Origin: Candidatus Bathyarchaeota archaeon
GTDB taxonomy: Archaea > Thermoproteota > Bathyarchaeia > TCS64
Length of the DNA stretch: 6,546 nucleotides
Direction: 5' to 3'
Assembly (NCBI GenBank): GCA_014730055.1
Contig: WJIV01000036.1
Coordinates: forward strand, 1-6,546
Under the pieces are notes generated by a model that was not told the DNA's origin, searched no databases, and saw only the letters and a list, made by a program, of their open reading frames with translations. Of this stretch, positions 1 to 5,229 are shown one piece after another; the stretch's first letter is position 1, and each line of letters starts with the position of its first letter. Position numbers and translations under genes: made by a program.

Positions 1-19
1 AGAAAGGAAGATCCATCAT
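1..19 (-). CDS. Start of next complex I-like gene (probably D subunit), partial
   Basis: Only the first codons are in the window, reading M-M-D-L-P-F. The ATG at 19-17 overlaps the TGA stop of the C-subunit gene in an ATGA junction, and a GGAGATGA Shine-Dalgarno sequence lies at 33-26, six bases upstream. A second ATG follows at 16-14. Stop-start overlap plus a good ribosome site is typical of translationally coupled subunits. In complex I and related hydrogenase operons the C subunit is usually followed by the 49-kDa D (catalytic-like) subunit, so this identity is inferred from gene order only. Too little protein is visible to confirm it. Confidence 0.5.
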
Positions 20-495
20 AGGCTTTCATCTCCATAAAGTTCTTCCTTAACATATTTCCTTGAGTCAAAATCCTTCCTCATTGGGGGTAAATTAGTCCAA
101 TCCTCAAGAAGAAGAGGGGATAGATCACCATGTCCCTCAAATATTATCCCGAACATTTCGTGATTTTCTCTTTCATGCATATGAGCAGAGCGCCATATTG
201 GGGTAATAGTGGAAATATCTGCGTTATCTCTCGAAATTCTAGTTTTTAGTATTGCTCTTTCCAATCGTTCATGTGACCATAAATGGTATATAATCTCAAA
301 CTCCCCGTCATCTAAGTAGTCAACGACTGTAACATCAGAAAGATGATTGAAACCCCATTCCTTCAAAACCGATGCAGTTTTGAGGATTTTATTCTTATCT
401 ACTTCAAGGATAAACATATCTTCATGTTCGATTAATGAAGTGTTTTCTCCAATATTTGCCTCAATATAAGATTTTAAATCAATACTCGTTTTCAT
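16..495 (-). CDS. nuoC: NADH-quinone oxidoreductase / membrane hydrogenase subunit C-like (30 kDa subunit)
   Basis: A 159-residue protein of the complex I 30-kDa family, a structural subunit of the peripheral arm of proton-pumping oxidoreductases and related membrane-bound hydrogenases. The family signature ERENHEMFGI is at about residues 108-117, and the typical C-terminal W...PPMRKDF stretch is at about 133-143. The length fits a stand-alone C subunit, not a C-D fusion. An in-frame ATG lies further upstream (561) inside the B gene. I chose the ATG at 495 because it follows AGGTGA at 502-497 and starts just after the B-gene stop at 505-503. It lies between the B gene and a probable D gene, so all three are likely co-transcribed and translationally coupled. 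Which electron donor the complex uses cannot be told from this subunit; nuoC-like naming reflects family, not proven NADH use. Confidence 0.88.
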   Translation of the reverse strand: MKTSIDLKSYIEANIGENTSLIEHEDMFILEVDKNKILKTASVLKEWGFNHLSDVTVVDYLDDGEFEIIYHLWSHERLERAILKTRISRDNADISTITPIWRSAHMHERENHEMFGIIFEGHGDLSPLLLEDWTNLPPMRKDFDSRKYVKEELYGDESL

Positions 496-502
496 TTCAC
501 CT

Positions 503-928
503 CTAATGCCCCTTGAAACCTCCCTCAATTGCCTGCATGGCCATAACAATACCGTGTCCAATATTCTCCGGTTTTGGAGGGCATCCTAAAACCCATACAT
601 CCACAGGGACTACTTCCTCGATATTTTTTACAGTATTATATGAATCCCAGTACATACCTCCCGTCATGGGACAACTACCCAGTGCTAGAACAAATTTTGG
701 AGAAGGCATCTGGTCATAGATTCGCTTTACACGCTTCGCGCCCTTGGTTGTTATGTAACCGGCAACTATCAAAACATCTGCATGCCTTGCACTAGCCGTA
801 GGTAAGATCCCGAAACGTTCCATATCATATCCAGAACTAACCCAAGGTAACAACTCCATGAACCCACATGAATTAAAGTAATTTATCACCCACAAGGACT
901 TTGCTCTGGAGAACCCTAAGATCGACAA
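503..928 (-). CDS. nuoB: NADH-quinone oxidoreductase / membrane hydrogenase subunit B-like (20 kDa, Fe-S N2 subunit)
   Basis: A 141-residue protein of the NuoB / [NiFe]-hydrogenase small-subunit-like family, which holds the terminal [4Fe-4S] cluster (N2) next to the quinone or catalytic site. Visible landmarks are DMERFG (35-40), ADVLIVAG (50-57), YDQMPSPK (71-78), GSC (Cys86) and GCPPKPE (Cys116). Family members have four cluster cysteines. Here the N-terminal pair is reduced to Cys21 in N-S-C-G-F-M-E-L, so only Cys21, Cys86 and Cys116 are available; Phe18 or Gly22 sits where the fourth would be. The start is TTG at 928, supported by AAGGAG at 939-934 with five bases between. The first ATG in frame would remove Cys21, so it is rejected. 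The gene leads the operon, and no A subunit precedes it; the next gene upstream is divergent. Confidence 0.88.
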   Translation of the reverse strand: MSILGFSRAKSLWVINYFNSCGFMELLPWVSSGYDMERFGILPTASARHADVLIVAGYITTKGAKRVKRIYDQMPSPKFVLALGSCPMTGGMYWDSYNTVKNIEEVVPVDVWVLGCPPKPENIGHGIVMAMQAIEGGFKGH

Positions 929-933
929 ATATA

Positions 934-939
934 CTCCTT
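934..939 (-). promoter_or_regulatory. Shine-Dalgarno deciding a TTG start (B subunit)
   Basis: AAGGAG lies five bases before TTG at 928-926. No ATG is available near this point in the frame, so the ribosome site fixes the alternative start. Confidence 0.75.
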
Positions 940-960
940 CTGATTATATATTTAACACTC

Positions 961-969
961 ATTATATAT
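961..969 (-). promoter_or_regulatory. TATA-like box for the B/C subunit operon
   Basis: On the minus strand the bases read ATATATAAT. The usual archaeal spacing of about 25 bases puts the transcript start near 940, just before the Shine-Dalgarno at 939-934, giving a very short leader. A second AT-rich candidate (AAATATATAAT, about 954-944) is too close to the ribosome site to serve. Position and composition only; not proven. Confidence 0.5.
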
Positions 970-972
970 GAT

Positions 973-988
973 TTTAGTCTAGACTAAA
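973..988. promoter_or_regulatory. Perfect 16-bp palindrome, candidate operator
   Basis: TTTAGTCTAGACTAAA is its own reverse complement, with its centre between 980 and 981. It sits three bases upstream of the TATA-like box of the B-subunit gene, where the TFB recognition element would be, and about 130 bases before the flavoprotein ATG. This placement fits a dimeric regulator controlling the respiratory operon, blocking TFB/TBP or activating from upstream. The regulator is not encoded in the window as far as I can see. Confidence 0.5.
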
Positions 989-1084
989 TTTTTTGTATTG
1001 TATTCAAAGGAGGACTAGTATTCAAGAGATTCAAAAATACGAATAACTCTTATTCTGCCTGTGAACCTACAATAATTATATGTT

Positions 1085-1092
1085 TTTAATAT
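1085..1092 (+). promoter_or_regulatory. Possible TATA-like box for the thioredoxin reductase gene
   Basis: The AT-rich stretch TTTTTAATAT lies about 27-34 bases before the ATG at 1119. No Shine-Dalgarno precedes that ATG (AATATTATAATAAG), which suits a leaderless transcript starting at or near the ATG. The surrounding DNA is AT-rich throughout, so the exact box is uncertain. Confidence 0.35.
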
Positions 1093-1118
1093 TAGAATTC
1101 ACTTAATATTATAATAAG

Positions 1119-2051
1119 ATGAAAAATTCTTGGGATCTAATAATTAGTGGTGGAGGCCCAGCGGGTTTAACTGCCGGATTGTATGGTGCTCGAAGTGGTC
1201 TCAAGACATTAATAATAGAGAAAGCCTTGCCAGGAGGGTGTATAAATGAGGCTTCCTATATCGAAAATTATCCAGGATTCCCAAATGGGATTTCAGGACA
1301 AGAATTAGCGAATAATATGTTTAAACAATGCGAGAACGCTGGTGCTGAAATTCATGTACTAGAAAGAGTTCAGAAGATTAATTTCAGAAATGGTAAAAAA
1401 TTGGTTATTACCGATAGCGATGAATATGAGTGTGAAGCCATAATAATAGCTACTGGCACTAAGTATAGAAACCTAGGTTTACCAAGTGAAGTAAAGTTTA
1501 GAGGAAAAGGAATAAGTTATTGTGCTGTATGCGATGGCCCTCTCTTCAAAGACAAAGAAGTAGTTGTTATTGGAGGTGGGAATTGTGCAGCTATAGATGC
1601 GATATTTCTCTCGGAGCTGGTTTCTAATGTAACCTTAATTCATAGAAGAGATTCGCTAAGAACCGAGAAAGCGCTTGTTGAGGAAATGAAAAGGAAAAAC
1701 ATCCGAGTGATATACAACAGTGAAGTAAAAAGATTTGAAGGAGAAGATACACTTTCAAAAGTTATCCTGTTTAATAGGAAATCTGAGGAATTTTCAGAGA
1801 TTGAGGCTCAAGGAGCTTTCATTGATATTGGTAGAATTCCTAACATAGATCTGGTTAAGGGCTCTGGGATAATTACTAAAGATAATTACATAATAGTAGA
1901 TCAAAGACAACGTACAAATATTGAAGGTATTTTCGCTATCGGAGATATCACTCTATCACCCTATAAACAGATAGGAAAAGCAATAGGAGATGCTGTCGTA
2001 GCCGCTTCAGAAGCATATGGATATATTAAAAACCCCTATTACTATAGATAA
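1119..2051 (+). CDS. trxB: Thioredoxin reductase-like NAD(P)H flavoprotein
   Basis: A 310-residue low-molecular-weight thioredoxin reductase, full length for the family, predicted soluble. It should pass electrons from NAD(P)H through FAD to an active-site disulfide and on to thioredoxin or a similar dithiol partner. The FAD fold opens with GGGPAG (11-16). The redox motif CAVC is at 135-138, the nucleotide-binding GGGNCA at 152-157, HRRDSLR at 175-181 (the basic residues often bind the 2'-phosphate of NADPH), and FAIGD at 272-276 closes the FAD site. An extra cysteine, Cys41, occupies the place in PGGC where most relatives have Gln. The ATG has no ribosome site, so translation is probably leaderless. 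No thioredoxin gene is adjacent. The stop codon is only six bases from the stop of the convergent GYD gene. Confidence 0.93.
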   Translation: MKNSWDLIISGGGPAGLTAGLYGARSGLKTLIIEKALPGGCINEASYIENYPGFPNGISGQELANNMFKQCENAGAEIHVLERVQKINFRNGKKLVITDSDEYECEAIIIATGTKYRNLGLPSEVKFRGKGISYCAVCDGPLFKDKEVVVIGGGNCAAIDAIFLSELVSNVTLIHRRDSLRTEKALVEEMKRKNIRVIYNSEVKRFEGEDTLSKVILFNRKSEEFSEIEAQGAFIDIGRIPNIDLVKGSGIITKDNYIIVDQRQRTNIEGIFAIGDITLSPYKQIGKAIGDAVVAASEAYGYIKNPYYYR

Positions 2052-2057
2052 AATCTT

Positions 2058-2402
2058 TTACCCTCTCATCTTCCGGACAATGTTTTTATACTCACCCATG
2101 GGCAGAGCGGGTAATACGATGGTCTCTACTCCTTCTAGAGCATTTAACTCCAACGCTAGCGCATACACCATTTTTTCATCGGAGAGTTCGATTATATTAA
2201 TGAAATTATACTCTCCCAAGGTTGCAAACTGAGGAAAGTCGCTCGTTCTACAAGCTTCTAATTTTCCACATATCTCATCAAGGATCTCTGGCTCTCCCCT
2301 TAACCTTTCTTTGCAAGTCCCGGAAAGCTTTGTTAACAACACAAATAATGGCAATACTTTCCCCAAGTTAGAAGAGGTTTTAAACCTTTTAACTTTAATC
2401 AT
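2058..2402 (-). CDS. GYD-domain protein (small ferredoxin-like-fold protein)
   Basis: A 114-residue protein matching the GYD family (PF08734), small alpha/beta proteins of unknown biochemical role that are common in archaea and bacteria. The family core is clear: LFVLLTKLSG at about 19-28, a helix at about 36-52, then FATLGEYNFINIIE (59-72), where GEY is the namesake turn, and VETIVLPALP (92-101). About 17 extra residues (MIKVKRFKTSS...) precede the usual start of the domain. The ATG at 2402 has no Shine-Dalgarno, but a TATA-like TTTAAATTA lies just upstream; a TTG about 15 codons further in is an alternative start. Cysteines are at 30, 45 and 51. It is last in a minus-strand cluster, with its own probable promoter in the 36-base gap after the DUF364 gene. 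Confidence 0.78.
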   Translation of the reverse strand: MIKVKRFKTSSNLGKVLPLFVLLTKLSGTCKERLRGEPEILDEICGKLEACRTSDFPQFATLGEYNFINIIELSDEKMVYALALELNALEGVETIVLPALPMGEYKNIVRKMRG

Positions 2403-2418
2403 AAAAGTAGAATAACAA

Positions 2419-2427
2419 TAATTTAAA
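2419..2427 (-). promoter_or_regulatory. TATA-like box before the GYD gene
   Basis: TTTAAATTA on the minus strand, preceded by CCCC, is centred about 21 bases before the ATG at 2402. This is close to the distance expected for a leaderless archaeal transcript and is consistent with the lack of a ribosome site. The spacing is slightly short. Confidence 0.4.
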
Positions 2428-2438
2428 GGGGTTATAGA

Positions 2439-3227
2439 TCAAAACAATCCCGGATTTTTATAGGTAACGAGATCAACAGCTTCTCTTTTCATCTGTGGGG
2501 TCCCGCCTGCTTCAGATAATATTGTCATCAATAGATCAGAATTTTTTACTTGAACCCCGCCGCAATAAGTTACTCCACGCCTGAAAAGAGGATCAGGTAC
2601 GATACTGATGGTAGGACCCACAACTACTATTTCCCTTGAGTCTTTGGAGAGATCTAATAACCTGTCCAAAGTACCGTTAGCCATAGCTGAACCTGTAATT
2701 ATTACGATATCTGACTCTGGTAATAACTCCTCGCAGGCTGTATCAGGGAATACCCCTTCAGGCAGGGGGCGACTGCGTTCTAGAATATACAGTTGTTTGG
2801 CTCTATTTCTAAGAGGGTCTACAAAGGGCCTAATCAGACCCACCATTGCAACTTGATCATCATTTTTGATATTGAGAACATTTATCAGGTTATCTTTGAC
2901 AAAAGGATAACGTTCAGGGTTTTCTTTTACAATTTTTTGGCTTAGCGCATTAAGTGTTGCGACACCGATTATTCTTTTGAAAAGATCCCATGAATCAATG
3001 AAGCTCACAAGTTCTTTCACTCCTAGATCAGTTAGGTTTCCTGCATTATCAAGAATATCACAGCAATCTGGACTAGTCTCAGATACTATACTATGACATA
3101 CACCTGCTTCCCCGTTTGAAAGCTGGACCCCAGTGTAGCCAAGCCCTAAAACAATCTTTTTTACTTCTATTTCATCGAGATTTATCTTATCTTCGACAAT
3201 TACTCTTGCTTCATTTAAAATATTCAT
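2439..3227 (-). CDS. DUF4213/DUF364 protein, putative heavy-metal chelation domain
   Basis: A 262-residue soluble protein with the two-part layout of this family. The N-terminal DUF4213-like part (about 1-90) carries VLGLGYTGVQLSNGEAGVC at 26-44 and the helix IIGVATLNALS at about 86-96. The C-terminal DUF364 part (PF04016, Rossmann-like, about 110-260) carries VAMVGLIRPFVDPL, SDIVIITGSAMANGTLDRLL and VVVGPTISIVPDPLFRRGV. The family is annotated as putative metal chelation because some members sit near metal transport or metallocofactor genes; the activity is unproven. Cysteines cluster at 44, 55 and 56, with another near 165 and in YCGG near 222. The gene begins about 43 bases after the stop of the CGAxxG protein on the same strand, so co-transcription is likely. 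The ATG start has no good ribosome site. Confidence 0.85.
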   Translation of the reverse strand: MNILNEARVIVEDKINLDEIEVKKIVLGLGYTGVQLSNGEAGVCHSIVSETSPDCCDILDNAGNLTDLGVKELVSFIDSWDLFKRIIGVATLNALSQKIVKENPERYPFVKDNLINVLNIKNDDQVAMVGLIRPFVDPLRNRAKQLYILERSRPLPEGVFPDTACEELLPESDIVIITGSAMANGTLDRLLDLSKDSREIVVVGPTISIVPDPLFRRGVTYCGGVQVKNSDLLMTILSEAGGTPQMKREAVDLVTYKNPGLF

Positions 3228-3270
3228 GGTTAATAAATGGAGCCCGGTCTTTTACCATTTACCTAGCAGC

Positions 3271-3831
3271 TTAACCTTCTCTTAGTTTGAATAACTCCTC
3301 GGCCGCCAGTTTTGCTGCAACGGCACATACCCCGGGACACTTATCCAAACCTTCATTCTCGTACCACCATTCGGCATCCTCATCCTTGAAGAAGTCAATT
3401 TTTCTTCCAAATAGTCTCTCCTGTATTTCAAAACATTTGACGGTCCCGTACTCTTCCCTAAATTTATCGAATAGATTGGAAGCTGATTTCATTGTATTGA
3501 CATAACCTTCAAAGTCGTCGAGGCGTTCGGTTCCCGTTTCTAACCCTACAGCCATAAGTGCTCCTATCAGTGCTCCGCAGGTCTCTCCTTTTCGAGCAAC
3601 TCCCGCTGATAACGCGGTGCTTGATCTGAGAACGTGTGAGAAAACCTGTTCTTCGACAAGATGCATATGTGTCTGAACTGCATGCAATACGCATCTTGCG
3701 CAGCCCTCGTAGGCTCTATTGTTGTCATAGGCAGCTTTCGCAACACGATCAATAATTTTCGCTTTAGAACCAGCCTCCTCAGAACGCGTATCGTATCTAG
3801 CGGTCTCTTTAGGATAGAATTCTCCTACCAT
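3271..3831 (-). CDS. C_GCAxxG_C_C family putative redox protein
   Basis: A 186-residue protein of the C_GCAxxG_C_C family (PF09719), putative redox-active proteins defined by conserved cysteines and a CGAxxG motif. Here the motif is CGALIG at 85-90, inside GETCGALIGALMAVGL. Other cysteines are the CARC pair at 44 and 47, Cys133 in VKCFEIQ, and CPGVC at 165-169 followed by a helical AAKLAAEELF tail. All landmarks are present, so it appears intact. It is somewhat longer than the roughly 140 residues usual for the family, through an N-terminal arm (1-30) and an acidic, aromatic insert (DFFKDEDAEWWYENE, about 146-160). No signal peptide or membrane segment is visible. The ATG at 3831 lacks a Shine-Dalgarno. 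The gene leads the cluster with the DUF364 and GYD genes, suggesting a shared metal or redox role (inference). Confidence 0.85.
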   Translation of the reverse strand: MVGEFYPKETARYDTRSEEAGSKAKIIDRVAKAAYDNNRAYEGCARCVLHAVQTHMHLVEEQVFSHVLRSSTALSAGVARKGETCGALIGALMAVGLETGTERLDDFEGYVNTMKSASNLFDKFREEYGTVKCFEIQERLFGRKIDFFKDEDAEWWYENEGLDKCPGVCAVAAKLAAEELFKLREG

Positions 3832-3854
3832 TATGTATCAGTATACGATTTTCA

Positions 3855-3884
3855 TTAATAGACTTTCAGTAGAAGGTCTATTAA
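3855..3884. promoter_or_regulatory. 30-nt hairpin / inverted repeat, candidate operator
   Basis: TTAATAGAC (3855-3863) pairs exactly with GTCTATTAA (3876-3884). Four further pairs (one a T-G wobble) extend the stem to 13 around the loop AGTA (3868-3871). The left arm covers the place where the TATA box of a leaderless CGAxxG transcript (ATG at 3831) should be, on the minus strand around TCTATTAATG. A protein bound here would therefore compete with TBP. There is no U-tract, and neither flanking gene ends here, so a terminator is unlikely. Confidence 0.5.
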
Positions 3885-3929
3885 GAAATCAGTTTTTAAA
3901 GCCATTCTGTTCATCGGGAAAAATTAAAT

Positions 3930-3951
3930 AAATCATTTTTATCGATGATTT
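3930..3951. promoter_or_regulatory. Inverted repeat in the VOC gene promoter region
   Basis: AAATCAT (3930-3936) and ATGATTT (3945-3951) are perfect inverted repeats separated by eight bases. They lie 32-53 bases before the VOC ATG at 3983, and the spacer includes TTTTATC, a possible TATA-like element. The site could be an operator for the VOC gene, but the DNA is AT-rich and such a repeat could occur by chance. Confidence 0.3.
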
Positions 3952-3982
3952 TACATAATTTTACTATTATGATTTAAAATGC

Positions 3983-4387
3983 ATGTCTGATTCTCTTTTT
4001 CAATACCTGGATTGTTTAAACCTACCTGTAGATGACCTCGAGAAAGCCCTAGAGTTTTACCGAGATAAACTTGGTCACAGTTTAATATGGAAAACCAGGG
4101 ACTCTGCAGGGCTCCGTTTACCTGATGGAAAGTCAGAGCTAGTTATTCGTACAGATAAGCGTCCACCGGAGACGGATATTAAGGTTGAATCCGTTCCTGA
4201 TGCAATAATTAGGTTTGTTGAGGCAGATGGATCAGTTGTCGTTGAACCTTTTGATATCTCGGTAGGGAAGTGCGTAGTAGTGGAGGATCCCTGGGGTAAC
4301 CGTTTGATCTTGCTGGATTCCAGTAAGGGAAGATTGGTGACTGATGGGGAAGGAAACGTAACAGGTAATGCACCAGTCGAAGGTTAA
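3983..4387 (+). CDS. VOC-family (glyoxalase/bleomycin resistance-like) protein
   Basis: A 134-residue protein with the paired beta-alpha-beta-beta-beta modules of the vicinal oxygen chelate superfamily. It shows LPVDDLEKALEFYRDKLG at 14-31 and the second-module ending CVVVEDPWGNRLILLDSSKG at 97-116. These features place it near the many short glyoxalase-like proteins of unknown substrate. The positions that often hold metal ligands are not His or Glu here (Asp10/Cys11 at the first strand, Asp112 at the last), so a glyoxalase I reaction should not be assumed. The ATG at 3983 lacks a ribosome site; an overlapping ATG at 3979 is out of frame and stops after three codons. It is transcribed divergently from the CGAxxG gene, sharing a 151-base promoter region with two inverted repeats. 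Confidence 0.85.
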   Translation: MSDSLFQYLDCLNLPVDDLEKALEFYRDKLGHSLIWKTRDSAGLRLPDGKSELVIRTDKRPPETDIKVESVPDAIIRFVEADGSVVVEPFDISVGKCVVVEDPWGNRLILLDSSKGRLVTDGEGNVTGNAPVEG

Positions 4388-4505
4388 ATGAGAAAAATTT
4401 GTCCAATCACTCTCGTTGATAGATATTTCAACAAACTTAACCTCAAAAACTAGTTTACATGTCAATTAATGAACTAGTAATATCAAGGAGACTCTTAATC
4501 AAATC
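4388..4505. other. Short intergenic stretch with AACTAGT repeats
   Basis: No gene is convincing here. AACTAGT occurs at 4448-4454 and again at 4472-4478, and GTTGA...TCAAC forms a weak 5-bp stem near 4416-4433. The reading frame of the decayed winged-helix gene stays open for about 16 codons past its TAG, so part of the stretch may be its lost 3' end. Confidence 0.3.
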
Positions 4506-4776
4506 CTAGTTTCTGTATTTAAGAAGCTGGAAAACTCCTCTTGATGGCTTGTTTACCATACCGGGAGATTTTTCCCTCAACTTCCAGACACATCCATTTA
4601 TTATCTTTGGAGGAAATTCTGGATTTGATCTTTCTATGGCCTCATTCAAGTCCTTTCATTGGATCCCTTCAGGGTTTTTCTAAAATTTCAAGCGCCTTAG
4701 CGTAGATTCGGCCGGTTACCGTACTGAGTTTAATCCGCTCTCACATATAGTTTAGCTTTCTAAAAGTTGAAATCAT
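4506..4776 (-). pseudogene. Decayed winged-helix (wHTH) domain gene
   Basis: Translating the minus strand in two frames gives one continuous domain. One frame reads RIYAKALEILEK. The next frame then reads PEGIQ, a TGA stop (4658-4656), KDLNEAIERSNPEFPPKIIN, GCVWKLREKSPGMVNKPSRG and VFQLLKYRN, ending at TAG (4508-4506). The pattern of helix, PEG turn, second helix, N/P-rich turn, W-containing recognition helix and KPSRG-F hairpin resembles the small winged-helix domain of archaeal DNA-binding or nuclease-associated proteins; this is recognition by eye. The frameshift falls near the C/A run at 4672-4679, and another TGA (4743-4741) interrupts the presumed N-terminus after ATG 4776. It follows the zinc-finger gene by about 24 bases on the same strand, so it was probably the last gene of that operon. 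A sequencing error could explain the shift but hardly all the stops. Confidence 0.6.
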
Positions 4777-4800
4777 GGATTTTTTGAGATGTGGTTTACT

Positions 4801-5190
4801 CTATTCATGGGGATCATTAGAGAATGAGTTCTTTCCGCATTTAGGGCATTCTTGTAGGGTCATTGGATACTGTGTTCCACAACTCTTACATGTCCTGAGG
4901 TTAGCAGCACTCACATTGTAAAACATCCCAAGATCCTCTGTTTCTGGGTCAAATATGTCTAATTTTACGTTCTCGCTGTAGTTATCTGCCCAATCTCTCA
5001 AGCATCTAGAACCACAGAAGTCTCTCTTCTCCTCTTGGTCATTTTCTATCCAGGATACGGTAAAACGATTCTCCTCTACAATAGGCTGTCTACACATAAA
5101 ACAAGGGATAACCTTTCCCTCTTGCGTACCTTTTCTCATATAGCAGAATATAAGAGAGACAAAGGATAAAATCATCGGTAAAAAATTCAC
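4801..5190 (-). CDS. Small protein with two zinc-finger motifs, possible N-terminal membrane segment
   Basis: The longest reading is 129 residues. The first metal site is CFMC (30-33) with FCGSRC (Cys59, Cys63), a layout like TRASH/MYM-type treble-clef fingers. The second is CKSC (101-104) with CPKC (115-118), a classic C-terminal zinc ribbon. The middle is acidic. I do not recognise a named family, so the function is unknown; binding to protein or nucleic acid is possible. The long form starts at GTG (5190) and has a hydrophobic stretch, FLPMILSFVSLIFCYM, that could anchor it in the membrane. A shorter soluble form starts at ATG 5139 (residue 18), with a TATA-like TTTTATCC about 30 bases upstream. 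Neither start has a clear ribosome site. It lies about 40 bases after the acetyltransferase gene and may be co-transcribed with it. Confidence 0.7.
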   Translation of the reverse strand: MNFLPMILSFVSLIFCYMRKGTQEGKVIPCFMCRQPIVEENRFTVSWIENDQEEKRDFCGSRCLRDWADNYSENVKLDIFDPETEDLGMFYNVSAANLRTCKSCGTQYPMTLQECPKCGKNSFSNDPHE

Positions 5191-5229
5191 TAATCTAATT
5201 CTAGATGGTTCCCCTGGTTTTATTGATAT

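Noticed and set aside
496..561. A 22-residue longer start for the C subunit (ATG 561)
   Set aside because: It would overlap the B gene by about 60 bases. The ATG at 495 has AGGTGA immediately upstream and follows the B stop, as expected for coupled subunits.
513..795. Plus-strand open frames over the B subunit
   Set aside because: They lie opposite a clearly recognised protein and match no family; they are antisense shadows.
3287..3858. Plus- and minus-strand alternative frames across the CGAxxG gene
   Set aside because: Composition is Ser/Arg/Cys-rich as expected for shadows, and the CGAxxG family match explains the coding.
3855..3884. Transcription terminator
   Set aside because: Both flanking genes start here and point away from it, and there is no T-run after the stem.
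4209..4465. Minus-strand frames over the VOC gene
   Set aside because: They are antisense to a well-matched VOC protein and carry no recognisable motif or ribosome site.
4440..4480. CRISPR or tandem repeat from two AACTAGT copies
   Set aside because: Only two 7-base copies, no longer repeat unit and no spacer pattern.
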